Source: Geodermatophilaceae bacterium (GTDB taxonomy: Bacteria; Actinomycetota; Actinomycetes; Mycobacteriales; Geodermatophilaceae). Taken from it: a DNA stretch of 5,914 nucleotides. Where the stretch lies: NCBI GenBank assembly GCA_013813215.1, contig JACCSC010000049.1:1-5914 (forward strand). The letters are read 5' to 3'. The stretch's first letter is position 1, and the number at the start of each line of letters is the position of its first letter. The position numbers and the translations under genes were made by a program. Of the stretch, positions 1 through 5,733 are shown piece after piece. Below the pieces are notes generated by a model. The model was not told the origin of the DNA. It did no database searches and was given only the letters and a program-made list of their open reading frames with translations.

Positions 1-2
1 AC

Positions 3-326
3 CGGGCCAAGGCCTTCTACGTCGATCAGGTGGGCTTCAATGCCGACCACGACCAGCGGGTCAACGAGCAGCTGCGGTTCGTGCAGCTGACTCCGCCCGG
101 ATCGGCCTGCTCGGTGTACCTCGGGGAGGGGCTGACCGAGATGGCACCCGGGACGCAGCTCGGGCTGCAGATGGTGGTCGACGATGCCGCCGCGGCCCGA
201 GAGTTCCTGCTCGGCAACGGTATCGAGGTCAGCGACGTCGACGTGCAGTCCTGGGGCTCGTTCGTCTACTTCAAGGATCCCGACGGGAACGCGGGGGCGC
301 TGCAGGAGCTGCCGATGCGGGACTGA
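3..326 (+). CDS. VOC family (glyoxalase/bleomycin resistance-like) protein, 5' end missing
   Basis: The frame is open from the window edge and stops at TGA 324-326; 107 residues are visible, so roughly the first 15-30 residues lie outside the window. The visible part begins with RAKAFYVDQVGF, the usual end of the first beta-alpha unit of VOC proteins. It continues with VQLTPPGSACSVYLG and GLQMVV, then ends with FVYFKDPDGNAGALQELP. This last stretch is the typical VOC closing strand, whose Glu (ALQE) is often a metal ligand. This pattern is widespread in small actinobacterial VOC proteins annotated only as glyoxalase-like. Substrate and reaction cannot be read from sequence; the family includes isomerases, dioxygenases and antibiotic-binding proteins. 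The next gene, also VOC, starts 48 bases downstream in the same direction and the same frame, so co-transcription is likely. The family call is secure; the specific function is unknown. Confidence 0.9.
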   Translation, partial: RAKAFYVDQVGFNADHDQRVNEQLRFVQLTPPGSACSVYLGEGLTEMAPGTQLGLQMVVDDAAAAREFLLGNGIEVSDVDVQSWGSFVYFKDPDGNAGALQELPMRD

Positions 327-374
327 TCCGCGGCGGTTGACCTTGCCGCTGCGTCAATCCGTAGCGTCCGACCG

Positions 375-838
375 GTGGAGATCGAACCGCGGGTCACCCG
401 CGACATCTACGGCATGCCCGCGTTCCTGTCCCTCACCGTCGCAGACGTCGAGGCGAGCGTCGACTGGTACGTCAACGGCCTGGACTTCGTCTCGCTGTTC
501 ACGCTGCCCGGCCCGGACAGCGCCCCCGCGCTGGTCCACCTGCGGCGCTGGCGCTATCAGGACATCCTCGTCCGGCCCGGTCGTTCCCAAGCGGGGACCG
601 GCTTGACGTTCAGCGTGCTGGCCGAGCACGGACAGCTGGACCAGCTCGCCGAGCGCGCCCGCCGGCACGGCGGCGGAACCGTAGAGGGACCGCTGACACG
701 CCGTGGAACACCCGCGATCTGCGTACCGTCGACCCGCACGGCTTCGCGCTCGTCTTCACCGCGCGCCGGCCGGCCGACCAGCGAGACGAGCGGTTCGGCG
801 GCACGATCGAGCGGCTGTCGAGAGAGCAGCTGGGTTGA
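375..838 (+). pseudogene. VOC family protein with a one-base frameshift (or sequencing error)
   Basis: Read from GTG 375, the protein runs MEIEPRVTRDIYGMPAFLSL and then shows VOC features: VADVEASVDWYVNGLDF, LVHLRRWRYQDILV and ARRHGGGTVEGP. After the codon at 690-692 this frame turns into low-quality Arg/Ser-rich sequence. The neighbouring frame gives ADTPWNTRDLRTVDPHGFAL and VFTARRP, the expected VOC C-terminus, and stops at TGA 836-838. Adding one G next to 692 joins the halves as EGP-ADTPWNTRD, about 154 aa, a normal length for the family. The uncorrected frame would stay open to 983, but that tail lies antisense to the transpeptidase gene and is not credible. No clear Shine-Dalgarno precedes GTG 375; ATG 414 is an alternative start, but residues upstream of it look coding. 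The gene converges on the transpeptidase gene with 15 bases between stops. Ligand unknown. Confidence 0.8.
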
Positions 839-853
839 GCCGCCGGGCCGCCG

Positions 854-2089
854 TCAGGTCAGCGCGCTGCCGGCCCGCCAGTCCGCCCAGCTGATGTTCC
901 AGTCACCGAACCCGTCGGTCGACGCGAGGGGCACACCGGTCCCGGAGACCTCGACGACATCGCCGCGTCCGAAGTTCTCGTAGAACCACTGGGCGTCCGC
1001 GGTACTGACGTTGAGGCAGCCGTGCGACACGTTGCGAACGCCCTGGTCCGGGACCGACCACGGTGCCGCGTGCACGAAGATGCCGGTGTTCGACAGCCGG
1101 CTGGCGTACTCCACCTCGATCCGGTAGCCCTCGGCGTCGTCGATCGGTACGCCGTACGACGAGGAGTCCATCGTGTACTCGGCGTGCTGGTCCATCACGA
1201 CATAGGTGCCGCTGTAGGTCTCGTAACCGGGCTTGCCCAACGCTGTCGGCATCGTCTTGATCAGCGTCCCGTTGCGGTAGATCCGCAGCGCCAGCTCGGC
1301 GCTGTCGACCCGGGCCACCAGCTGGTCGTGCACGTCGAACTCGAGGTGCCGGTCCTCCTGGCCGTAGATGCCGTTCCCGACGTTCACGCCGTAGATGGAC
1401 ACGTCGACCTCGACGTGCGTACCGGGCGGCCAGAACTCCCTGGGCCGGTAGTGCACCTCCCGGTCGGACAACCAGTTCCACGCGCCCTCGACCGGCGGGG
1501 TGCTCGTCACGGTCAGCCGCCGCTCGACCGCAGCCCGGTCGGTCACGTCCTCGTCGAAGTACAGCGCGATCGGCTGGCCGACGCCCACGTCGGTGAGGTC
1601 GGGATGGGGGAACGCCGAGGCATAGGTGAGGGTGACCGGGCTCGCCGTACCGATCGATCCCGCCGCCGTCATCGGGTTGCCGCCTGGGTTCTCCGCGCGG
1701 GCCGAGACCGTGTAGGTCCGGTCGTAGCCCAACAGCTCGCCCGCCCGCCAGGCGGTGCGGTCGGCCGACAGCACGCCGGCCACCGGCGTGCCGTCCGGAG
1801 CCAGGACGGTGACCTCGGTGAGGGTCCCGCCGTCGACCCGCACGGTGACGGGGTCCTGCGGGGCGAAACCGGTGATGCCCAGCGGCGGGCTCACCTGGAT
1901 GGCTACTGCCTCCAGTGCGGCACTCGACGACGAGCCGCCGGCGGAGGACCCCGGCGACGTCGTACCGGTCGAGTCAGTTGGCGAGCTGCCGGCACCGCTG
2001 GGCGTGCAGCCGGTGACCGTCAGGGCGAGGGCAACCGCCGCCAGCGCGCAGCGCACCCGTGGGCCTCGCAGTGGCCGTCCAGCCGACAC
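854..2089 (-). CDS. L,D-transpeptidase lipoprotein, LdtMt2-like (Ig-like domains plus YkuD domain)
   Basis: This is an intact 411-aa protein. L,D-transpeptidases make 3-3 cross-links between meso-diaminopimelate residues of peptidoglycan stems, outside the membrane, and resist most penicillins but are acylated by carbapenems. An N-terminal signal (about residues 12-27) ends in LTVTGC, a lipobox with Cys28, followed by a Ser/Gly/Thr-rich linker to about 58. Two Ig-like domains follow (about 60-150 and 151-253), then the YkuD catalytic domain (about 256-381). Catalytic residues are visible: His340 in IFVHAAPWSV and the motif SHGCLNVS with His356, Gly357 and nucleophile Cys358. The tail GDWNISWADWRAG closely resembles the LdtMt2 C-terminus, and the length is nearly that of mycobacterial LdtMt2 (408 aa). 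The start is GTG 2089, with GGAG at 2097-2100 seven bases upstream. It is divergent from the tailed membrane gene at 2335. Confidence 0.96.
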   Translation of the reverse strand: MSAGRPLRGPRVRCALAAVALALTVTGCTPSGAGSSPTDSTGTTSPGSSAGGSSSSAALEAVAIQVSPPLGITGFAPQDPVTVRVDGGTLTEVTVLAPDGTPVAGVLSADRTAWRAGELLGYDRTYTVSARAENPGGNPMTAAGSIGTASPVTLTYASAFPHPDLTDVGVGQPIALYFDEDVTDRAAVERRLTVTSTPPVEGAWNWLSDREVHYRPREFWPPGTHVEVDVSIYGVNVGNGIYGQEDRHLEFDVHDQLVARVDSAELALRIYRNGTLIKTMPTALGKPGYETYSGTYVVMDQHAEYTMDSSSYGVPIDDAEGYRIEVEYASRLSNTGIFVHAAPWSVPDQGVRNVSHGCLNVSTADAQWFYENFGRGDVVEVSGTGVPLASTDGFGDWNISWADWRAGSALT

Positions 2090-2096
2090 CTGATCA

Positions 2097-2100
2097 CTCC
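2097..2100 (-). promoter_or_regulatory. Ribosome binding site of the L,D-transpeptidase gene
   Basis: GGAG on the minus strand lies seven bases upstream of GTG 2089. It supports that start over internal GTG codons, which would truncate the signal peptide. Confidence 0.6.
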
Positions 2101-2119
2101 CGTTACGTCGTGCGGCCCC

Positions 2120-2132
2120 ACGGCCGGGCCGT
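2120..2132. repeat. Perfect inverted repeat ACGGCC-G-GGCCGT, possible operator
   Basis: Two 6-base arms flank a single central G, 31-43 bases upstream of the transpeptidase GTG, within its probable leader or promoter. In DNA this GC-rich, short palindromes of G and C arise readily by chance, so an operator role is only a suggestion. Confidence 0.3.
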
Positions 2133-2216
2133 CGTGGATAAGACGCGCACCGACCCCGAGATGTTGCCTCGCGAGACCGACAAGGTTTCAGTAAGCGGCT
2201 GTGCGTCTGCTCACCA

Positions 2217-2232
2217 TCCGGGCTGGCCCGGA
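2217..2232. repeat. Perfect inverted repeat TCCGGGC-TG-GCCCGGA, possible operator
   Basis: Two perfect 7-base arms around a 2-base centre lie close to the middle of the divergent region. The right arm overlaps the proposed ECF -35 element (2230-2235), a position typical of repressor sites. No T-run follows, and no gene end is nearby on either strand, so a terminator is unlikely. The binding protein is unknown. Confidence 0.4.
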
Positions 2233-2255
2233 AACCTCACGGCGGATCGGCCGTT
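2230..2255 (+). promoter_or_regulatory. Candidate ECF-sigma promoter for the tailed membrane protein
   Basis: GGAAAC at 2230-2235 is followed, after 17 bases, by GTT at 2253-2255 (within CCGTTG). Actinobacterial ECF sigma factors often use a GGAA(C)-type -35 element and a GTT-containing -10 element at about this spacing. It points toward the gene at 2335 and would leave a leader of about 70 bases. This is a pattern match only; such a short motif can occur by chance. Confidence 0.3.
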
Positions 2256-2334
2256 GCCCCGGCGTACACCTCCTGGCCGAAACGAATGCCCAGGGCCGGT
2301 TCTGCGGCTCCGGGCCACCCGACCGTGACGAGAG

Positions 2335-3105
2335 ATGACTGCACCTCACCGCCCCCCTGCTGACCTGACCGACCACGACGAACGACGCCGCCCCCTGCTC
2401 GACCTGTCGCTGACCCAACTCCTCGGCGGCGCCCTCGCCGCCGCTACCGGCGCCGCGCTGGCCTCCCGGCTCGGCGTCGCGGGCACCATCCTCGGCGCCG
2501 CCGCGATCAGCCTGGTGTCGGCGATCGGCGGGGCGGCGTACACCCAGTCCCTGCGGCGGACCCACGAACGGGTCCGCTCGGCCGCGGAACGTACCCGGTA
2601 CGCCAGGTCGCGCGACGGAATCGACAGCCCCGGGGACGGCGTTACCGAGGCGCCGGCCGCTCCGCCCCGCGACGCACCGGACCGGTCGGTCGACAAGCCC
2701 GCTCCCGCCGGTCCGCGAACACGTCCGCTGCGGGTTCGCGGCGTGCTCGCCGCCGCTGCCGCCGTGTTCGTCGTCGCGTTCACGGCGATCACCGGCTACG
2801 AGCTGTTGACCGGAGAGCCGATCTCCGGGGCGGCCGGGCGGACCACCCTCACCACCACCCTGACCGGCGGAGACGGCTCGGATGCCACCGGTACTCCGGA
2901 GCAACCGGCGCCGACGAGTGCCGTGCCGACGACGACGACGCCGACCTCGACCACCGCGCCGACCAGCCCGCCCGCGTCCAGCACGGTCCCGACGAGCAGC
3001 AGCCCCTCCGGCAGCAGCCCTCCGAGCAGCGGACCGCCGACGAGCGCCCCACCGGAACCGACCGACCCGCCGGCCAGCCCGTCGCCGCCCGCCCCCTCGC
3101 CGTAG
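2335..3105 (+). CDS. Hypothetical membrane protein with Pro/Ser/Thr-rich extracellular tail
   Basis: I do not recognise a named family. The 256-aa protein has a short polar, Arg-containing N-terminus (1-26), then a long Ala/Gly/Leu-rich hydrophobic stretch (about 27-70) broken by SRLG, which could be a two-helix hairpin. A charged, Arg-rich segment (about 72-133) follows. A clear membrane helix lies at about 135-157 (GVLAAAAAVFVVAFTAITGY). A tail of about 100 residues dominated by Pro, Ser and Thr ends the protein. By the positive-inside rule the Arg-rich linker would be cytoplasmic and the tail outside, perhaps spanning the wall and possibly O-glycosylated. It starts at ATG 2335 with only a weak purine-rich GAGAG in front. 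It is divergent from the L,D-transpeptidase, suggesting an envelope role. Its TAG stop is three bases from the stop of the convergent gene. The coding call is solid; function unknown. Confidence 0.8.
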   Translation: MTAPHRPPADLTDHDERRRPLLDLSLTQLLGGALAAATGAALASRLGVAGTILGAAAISLVSAIGGAAYTQSLRRTHERVRSAAERTRYARSRDGIDSPGDGVTEAPAAPPRDAPDRSVDKPAPAGPRTRPLRVRGVLAAAAAVFVVAFTAITGYELLTGEPISGAAGRTTLTTTLTGGDGSDATGTPEQPAPTSAVPTTTTPTSTTAPTSPPASSTVPTSSSPSGSSPPSSGPPTSAPPEPTDPPASPSPPAPSP

Positions 3106-3108
3106 CCC

Positions 3109-4175
3109 TCAGTCCGGCAGCTCGGTCCAATCCGAGACGTCCAGGGCTCCGGAGGGGATGCCGATGCCGTTGGCGATCTCCTCGAGCTCGGCCCGCGACA
3201 GCACCTCGGCGAGTGACGGGGCGGCGTGCAGGTTCAGGTACCACCCGCCCGCGCTGTACCTGGTGATGTTCTGGCTGCCGTCGGTGCCGCGGCTGTAGCC
3301 CGTCTGGTATTCCTGCGGGCCCTCGGGCGAGGCCGGGTCGTACTCGGCGAACACCATCAGCGCGTCGGCCAGTCTCGCCGGCTGCGGGCCGAACCACAGG
3401 GTCGAGCGCAGGACACCCGTGCCGTCCAGCGACGCCGAGCGCGAGGCCCCGACCAGCGACAGGCTCGGCGGCAGGAAGCTGAACTGCACAGGGGCCGTCA
3501 TGAGCACCGTGTCGTCGGTGCGCACCGTGGCGGCCAGCGCGAGCACCTCGACCCTGGCCTGCTCCGGCGGTGCCGAGGAGGCGACGGTCAGCCAGCCACC
3601 GTCGGGTGGCTGCCAGCCGACGGCGTACGTCCCGAGGCCCCGCGGATCCTCGGCGAGCACATCCACGACACGGTCGCCGACGGCCACCGTGCCCCCGGTG
3701 GGAACCGGCGTGGGGACACCGGACGGGCCGGGCTCGAACCGGTGCACGACGAGCACGTCGGGATCCGAACCCGCGGTGATGTACGAGCGGAGCGCCGAGC
3801 CGGGCGCGGTGATGTCCTCACTGGCGGCGAACCCGGGCGGTTCCGCGTCGACCGCGAAGCCGAGCCGGTCGGGGGCGGCGGCGAAGGCGCCTAGCGGTTG
3901 CTCGGTGATCTCGGTCGTCGTGGGTGCGGCCGTCAGGATTCGGCCCGCGGGCACCGGCTGGGGGCTCAGCGTGACCAGCCCGGCGGGGATGCCGACCAGG
4001 CCGCCGTGGCCAGGTTCGCGGCGACAATGCCGGCGCGCCGGCGACGCCGGGTCCGCCGCGTGATGCCGACCCAGATCCCGGCGACGAGCCCTTCGACATC
4101 GCCAATCGCGGGCTCGTGCTCGCTCAGCGCCCGGCTCAGGTCGCGGCCGCGGCGCCCGTCGTCAGCTGGCGGCAT
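3109..4175 (-). pseudogene. Sigma-linked single-pass membrane protein (putative anti-sigma-type regulator), frameshifted in its TM helix
   Basis: ATG 4175 lies inside the last codons of the sigma gene (14-base overlap) and has GGAGG at 4182-4186, six bases upstream. The first 59 residues run MPPADDGRRGRDLSRALSEH, then ITRRTRRRRR, then AGIVAANLATAA. There the frame breaks. Restoring one C (G on the plus strand) beside 3999-4000 continues as LVGIPAGLVTLSPQPVPAG, completing a normal membrane helix at about 48-70 after the basic stop-transfer-like cluster. The remaining roughly 285 residues would be extracellular and contain no motif I recognise; the total is about 355 aa. The shape (short cytoplasmic head, one helix, large outer domain) and the overlap with the sigma gene suggest control of that sigma factor. 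No zinc-binding HxxxCxxC motif is visible, so anti-sigma activity is inferred from context only. Without correction, the downstream part could start only at internal codons such as ATG 3954. Confidence 0.75.
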
Positions 4176-4725
4176 CCTCGGCCTCCCCCCCGAGCGGCTC
4201 GTCGGCCATGTGCCAGTCGGCCAGGTCGATGCGCAGGGAGGCCAGTGCGCGTGAGGCATAGCCGCGGACCGTGCCCGGCCGGCACTCCAGCACGGTGGCG
4301 ATCTCCAGATCGGTGAGTCCCTCGTAGAACCGCAGCACCAACACCACCTGCTGCTGGCGCGGGAGTCAGGCCAGTTCGGTCCACAGTGCCTCCCGGTCGG
4401 AGGACGTCTGCTCGGGCGGAAGCGGCAGTCCGCGGGTGGCGGCGTCCACGGCGTCGGGCTGCAGACTCACCGTCCGCAACCGCCGGCGACGACGCCAACT
4501 CAGATAGTCGTTGGTCACCATCCGCTTGACGTACAGGTCCGGCCGGGCCACCGCGCTGATCGCGTCCCAGCGGCCGTGCGCCCGGATCAGCACGTCCTGG
4601 ACGACGTCCTCGGCAAGTTCGCGATCCCGACAGAGCATGACGGCGTAGCGCAGGAGGCTGGGCAGCCGGTCCCGCGCAAAGTCCTCGAACGCCGCTGCCG
4701 GCGCTGCCTCACTGGCCACACACAC
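4162..4725 (-). pseudogene. SigE-family ECF RNA polymerase sigma factor interrupted by an in-frame TGA
   Basis: GTG 4725 has GAGGA at 4732-4736, six bases upstream. Region 2 (about residues 15-83) is complete: LPSLLRYAVMLCRDRELAED, VVQDVLIRAHGRWDAI, then YVKRMVTNDYLSWRRRRR for promoter -10 recognition and melting. Region 4 (about 121-167) is also complete: LPRQQQVVLVLRFYEGLTDL and EIATVLECRPGTVRGYASRA form the -35 binding helix-turn-helix. The two regions are in the same frame but separated by TGA at 4366-4368 (codon 120), in TELA-stop-LPRQQQ, where relatives usually have Arg or another residue. One base change (CGA to TGA) explains it. Ignoring the stop, the protein is 187 aa, normal for the family. 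As written, the product is a 119-aa region-2 fragment lacking -35 binding. The overlapping membrane gene downstream is its likely regulator. Confidence 0.85.
4182..4186 (-). promoter_or_regulatory. Shine-Dalgarno of the sigma-linked membrane protein
   Basis: GGAGG on the minus strand is six bases upstream of ATG 4175 and lies inside the 3' end of the sigma gene. It fixes the start of the downstream gene within the overlap and suggests coupled translation. Confidence 0.65.
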
Positions 4726-4943
4726 CCCCAGTCCTCATCCCGCTCCGCTCGCGGCGTGGGGCGCGCGGCGACCGCGTCAGGAGCCTGCGCGCCGGCGACC
4801 GCCACCACCGCCGTCACTCCACCGCCTCCTGCCGCCTGTCCCCGCACTTCAGACGCCGAGGCGGCACGAGGTGTTGTGCGCCGCCGGCGATCGGCGATGG
4901 CGTCATGGCCGCGCGCCTGCAACTGCGGCCACCGCCTAGCGGC
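4726..4943. other. Gap between the small membrane protein and the sigma factor, possibly partly coding
   Basis: This gap of 218 bases holds the likely sigma leader. On the minus strand AGGAGG at 4825-4830 sits seven bases before GTG 4817. That GTG opens a frame (MTAVVAVAGAQAPDAVAARP...) with very high third-position GC that runs into the sigma gene in another frame. It could be a short leader ORF or the true sigma N-terminus disconnected by a lost G in the run at 4725-4729. I see no tRNA, no CRISPR and no clear promoter here. Confidence 0.5.
4906..4931 (-). terminator. Weak stem-loop downstream of the small membrane protein gene
   Basis: TGGCCGC (4906-4912) and GCGGCCA (4925-4931) form a perfect 7-base stem with a 12-base loop, 13 bases after the stop codon at 4944-4946. 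There is no T-run, so intrinsic termination would be weak. It may instead be a chance GC palindrome. Confidence 0.25.
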
Positions 4944-5235
4944 TCATGGCAGCAGCAGGAGCAGGCAGGCGACCACCGCTGCACACACGAACGCCGGACC
5001 GGCGGTCAGGCGGCGGAACGGATCACGCGGAGGGGGCAGACCAGGCGTCGGCCCCGAGTGCAGAGCGAACGCGAGGATCACCAGCGGCAGTCCGCCCAGC
5101 CAGAACCACGCCCAGCGGGTGGCCCGCCTGGGCTGCGATCTCGAGAGCGGCCACGGTGAGTCGCAGCGCGAGCCAGCCGGGAAGCAGCGCGCCGTCGCTG
5201 CTCGCGGGCGAGCTCCCGGTCGGTTGCCAGATCAC
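4944..5235 (-). pseudogene. Small hypothetical membrane protein, apparent one-base frameshift
   Basis: No family is recognised. From GTG 5235 the frame reads WQPTGSSPASSDGALLPGWL then ALRLTVAALEIAAQA and afterwards loses membrane character. The neighbouring frame continues with TRWAWFWLGGLPLVILAFAL, then a Pro-rich loop with PPPRDPFRRLTAG, then PAFVCAAVVACLLLLLP and TGA at 4944-4946. Removing one G from the minus-strand GGG at 5123-5125 joins them as AAQA-ATRWAWFW, giving about 96 aa with two clear C-terminal helices and perhaps a third weak one near the N-terminus. Third-position GC supports both halves. GTG 5235 is the only start after the upstream stop in that frame and has no obvious Shine-Dalgarno, so the N-terminus is uncertain. 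It lies 30 bases downstream of the 155-aa gene, consistent with one operon. Confidence 0.5.
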
Positions 5236-5265
5236 CCCGGGCCACGTGCGGACCGTACCGCGCCG

Positions 5266-5733
5266 CTACGCCTGAACGGAGCCAGCGCTTCCGGTGTCGT
5301 CCGGATGGTGCAACCGCTCCGGCGGCAGGGCTTCGTGGTGCGGTCGGCCGGGGGTACGCCGCTGCTGCTTGAGCTGCGCCTCGTACAGGTGCCGCCGCCC
5401 GCCGGCCAACCGCTCGCGGGCGTCGGCCTCCAGGCTCCGGAACACCGACCAGTAGGTGTCGTCGTACTCCTCGACGATCTGGAAGGACCAGCGGCCGTCC
5501 AGCACGTTGCGTCCGACGAGCTCCGCTGTCAGCTCGTCAGCCAGCTCGACGTGCCCGGCCGCCCGAAGCGCATCGACGGCGTCGCCGAGTTCGAAGTCGG
5601 CCTTGCCGCAGAGTTGGTGAAACGAGTACAGGTGACCCCGGGCCCGCTCGACGCTCTCCAGCGCAGCGGACAGCTGGCCCAGAGCGTCCACCGTCGCGTC
5701 GTCCACACCGTCCGCCTCGTGCGCGGTCGTCAC
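5266..5733 (-). CDS. Conserved-type hypothetical protein (155 aa) coupled to whiA
   Basis: The function is not known to me. The protein is soluble, with no signal peptide or membrane helix, and mostly helical in appearance. Residues about 12-75 (LGQLSAALESVERARGHLYS, FHQLCGKADFELGDAVDALR, ADELTAELVGRNVLDG) look like packed amphipathic helices. They are followed by RWSFQIVEEYDDTYW, a distinctive aromatic/acidic stretch, and another helix (SVFRSLEADARERLAGGRRH). The last 35 residues are polar, His/Pro-rich and probably disordered. GTG 5733 overlaps the whiA stop in a GTGA, so translation is probably coupled to whiA even though no Shine-Dalgarno is evident. The frame is intact and strongly coding by third-position GC. 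Proteins of this look are usually annotated as hypothetical in actinobacteria; that recollection is not a database result. Confidence 0.85.
   Translation of the reverse strand: MTTAHEADGVDDATVDALGQLSAALESVERARGHLYSFHQLCGKADFELGDAVDALRAAGHVELADELTAELVGRNVLDGRWSFQIVEEYDDTYWSVFRSLEADARERLAGGRRHLYEAQLKQQRRTPGRPHHEALPPERLHHPDDTGSAGSVQA

Larger units (their letters stand above)
2090..2334. other. Divergent intergenic region between the transpeptidase and the tailed membrane protein
   Basis: These 245 bases separate two outward-facing genes and must hold both promoters unless transcription enters from elsewhere. I see two perfect inverted repeats (2120-2132 and 2217-2232) and an ECF-like promoter candidate at 2230-2255. 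No convincing sigma-70 -35/-10 pair stands out on either strand. The plus-strand open frame at 2059-2328 overlaps the transpeptidase start and has no protein-like features, so I treat the region as non-coding. Confidence 0.7.

Noticed and set aside
324..377. The two VOC genes as one fused gene interrupted by a stop
   Set aside because: They share a frame across the 48-base gap, but the first ends with a complete VOC closing motif and the second has its own plausible start; sharing a frame has a one-in-three chance.
693..983. Continuation of the first VOC frame to 983
   Set aside because: Loses all VOC features after the frameshift and runs antisense into the end of the transpeptidase gene; the alternative frame gives the expected C-terminus and stops at 838.
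1022..2194. Long open frame (390 codons) on the plus strand opposite the transpeptidase
   Set aside because: It is rich in Arg, Val, His and Gly with no domain. The minus strand encodes a complete lipoprotein with signal peptide, Ig-like domains and catalytic motif, so this is a GC-rich antisense shadow.
2188..2904. Open frame of 238 codons on the minus strand opposite the tailed membrane gene
   Set aside because: Gly/Arg-rich composition without motifs; the plus-strand frame has clear membrane helices and a coherent Pro/Ser/Thr tail.
2922..3100. Triplet and low-complexity repeats as a microsatellite or repeat array
   Set aside because: They encode the Pro/Ser/Thr tail and vary in unit; this is protein composition bias, not a DNA repeat array.
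5032..5246. Alternative frame from GTG 5246 (VARGDLATDRELAREQRRRA) as the real upstream half of the small membrane protein
   Set aside because: Starts plausibly, but third-position GC drops after about 20 codons and the sequence becomes Gly/Arg/Ser/Pro filler; the GTG 5235 frame is more consistent.
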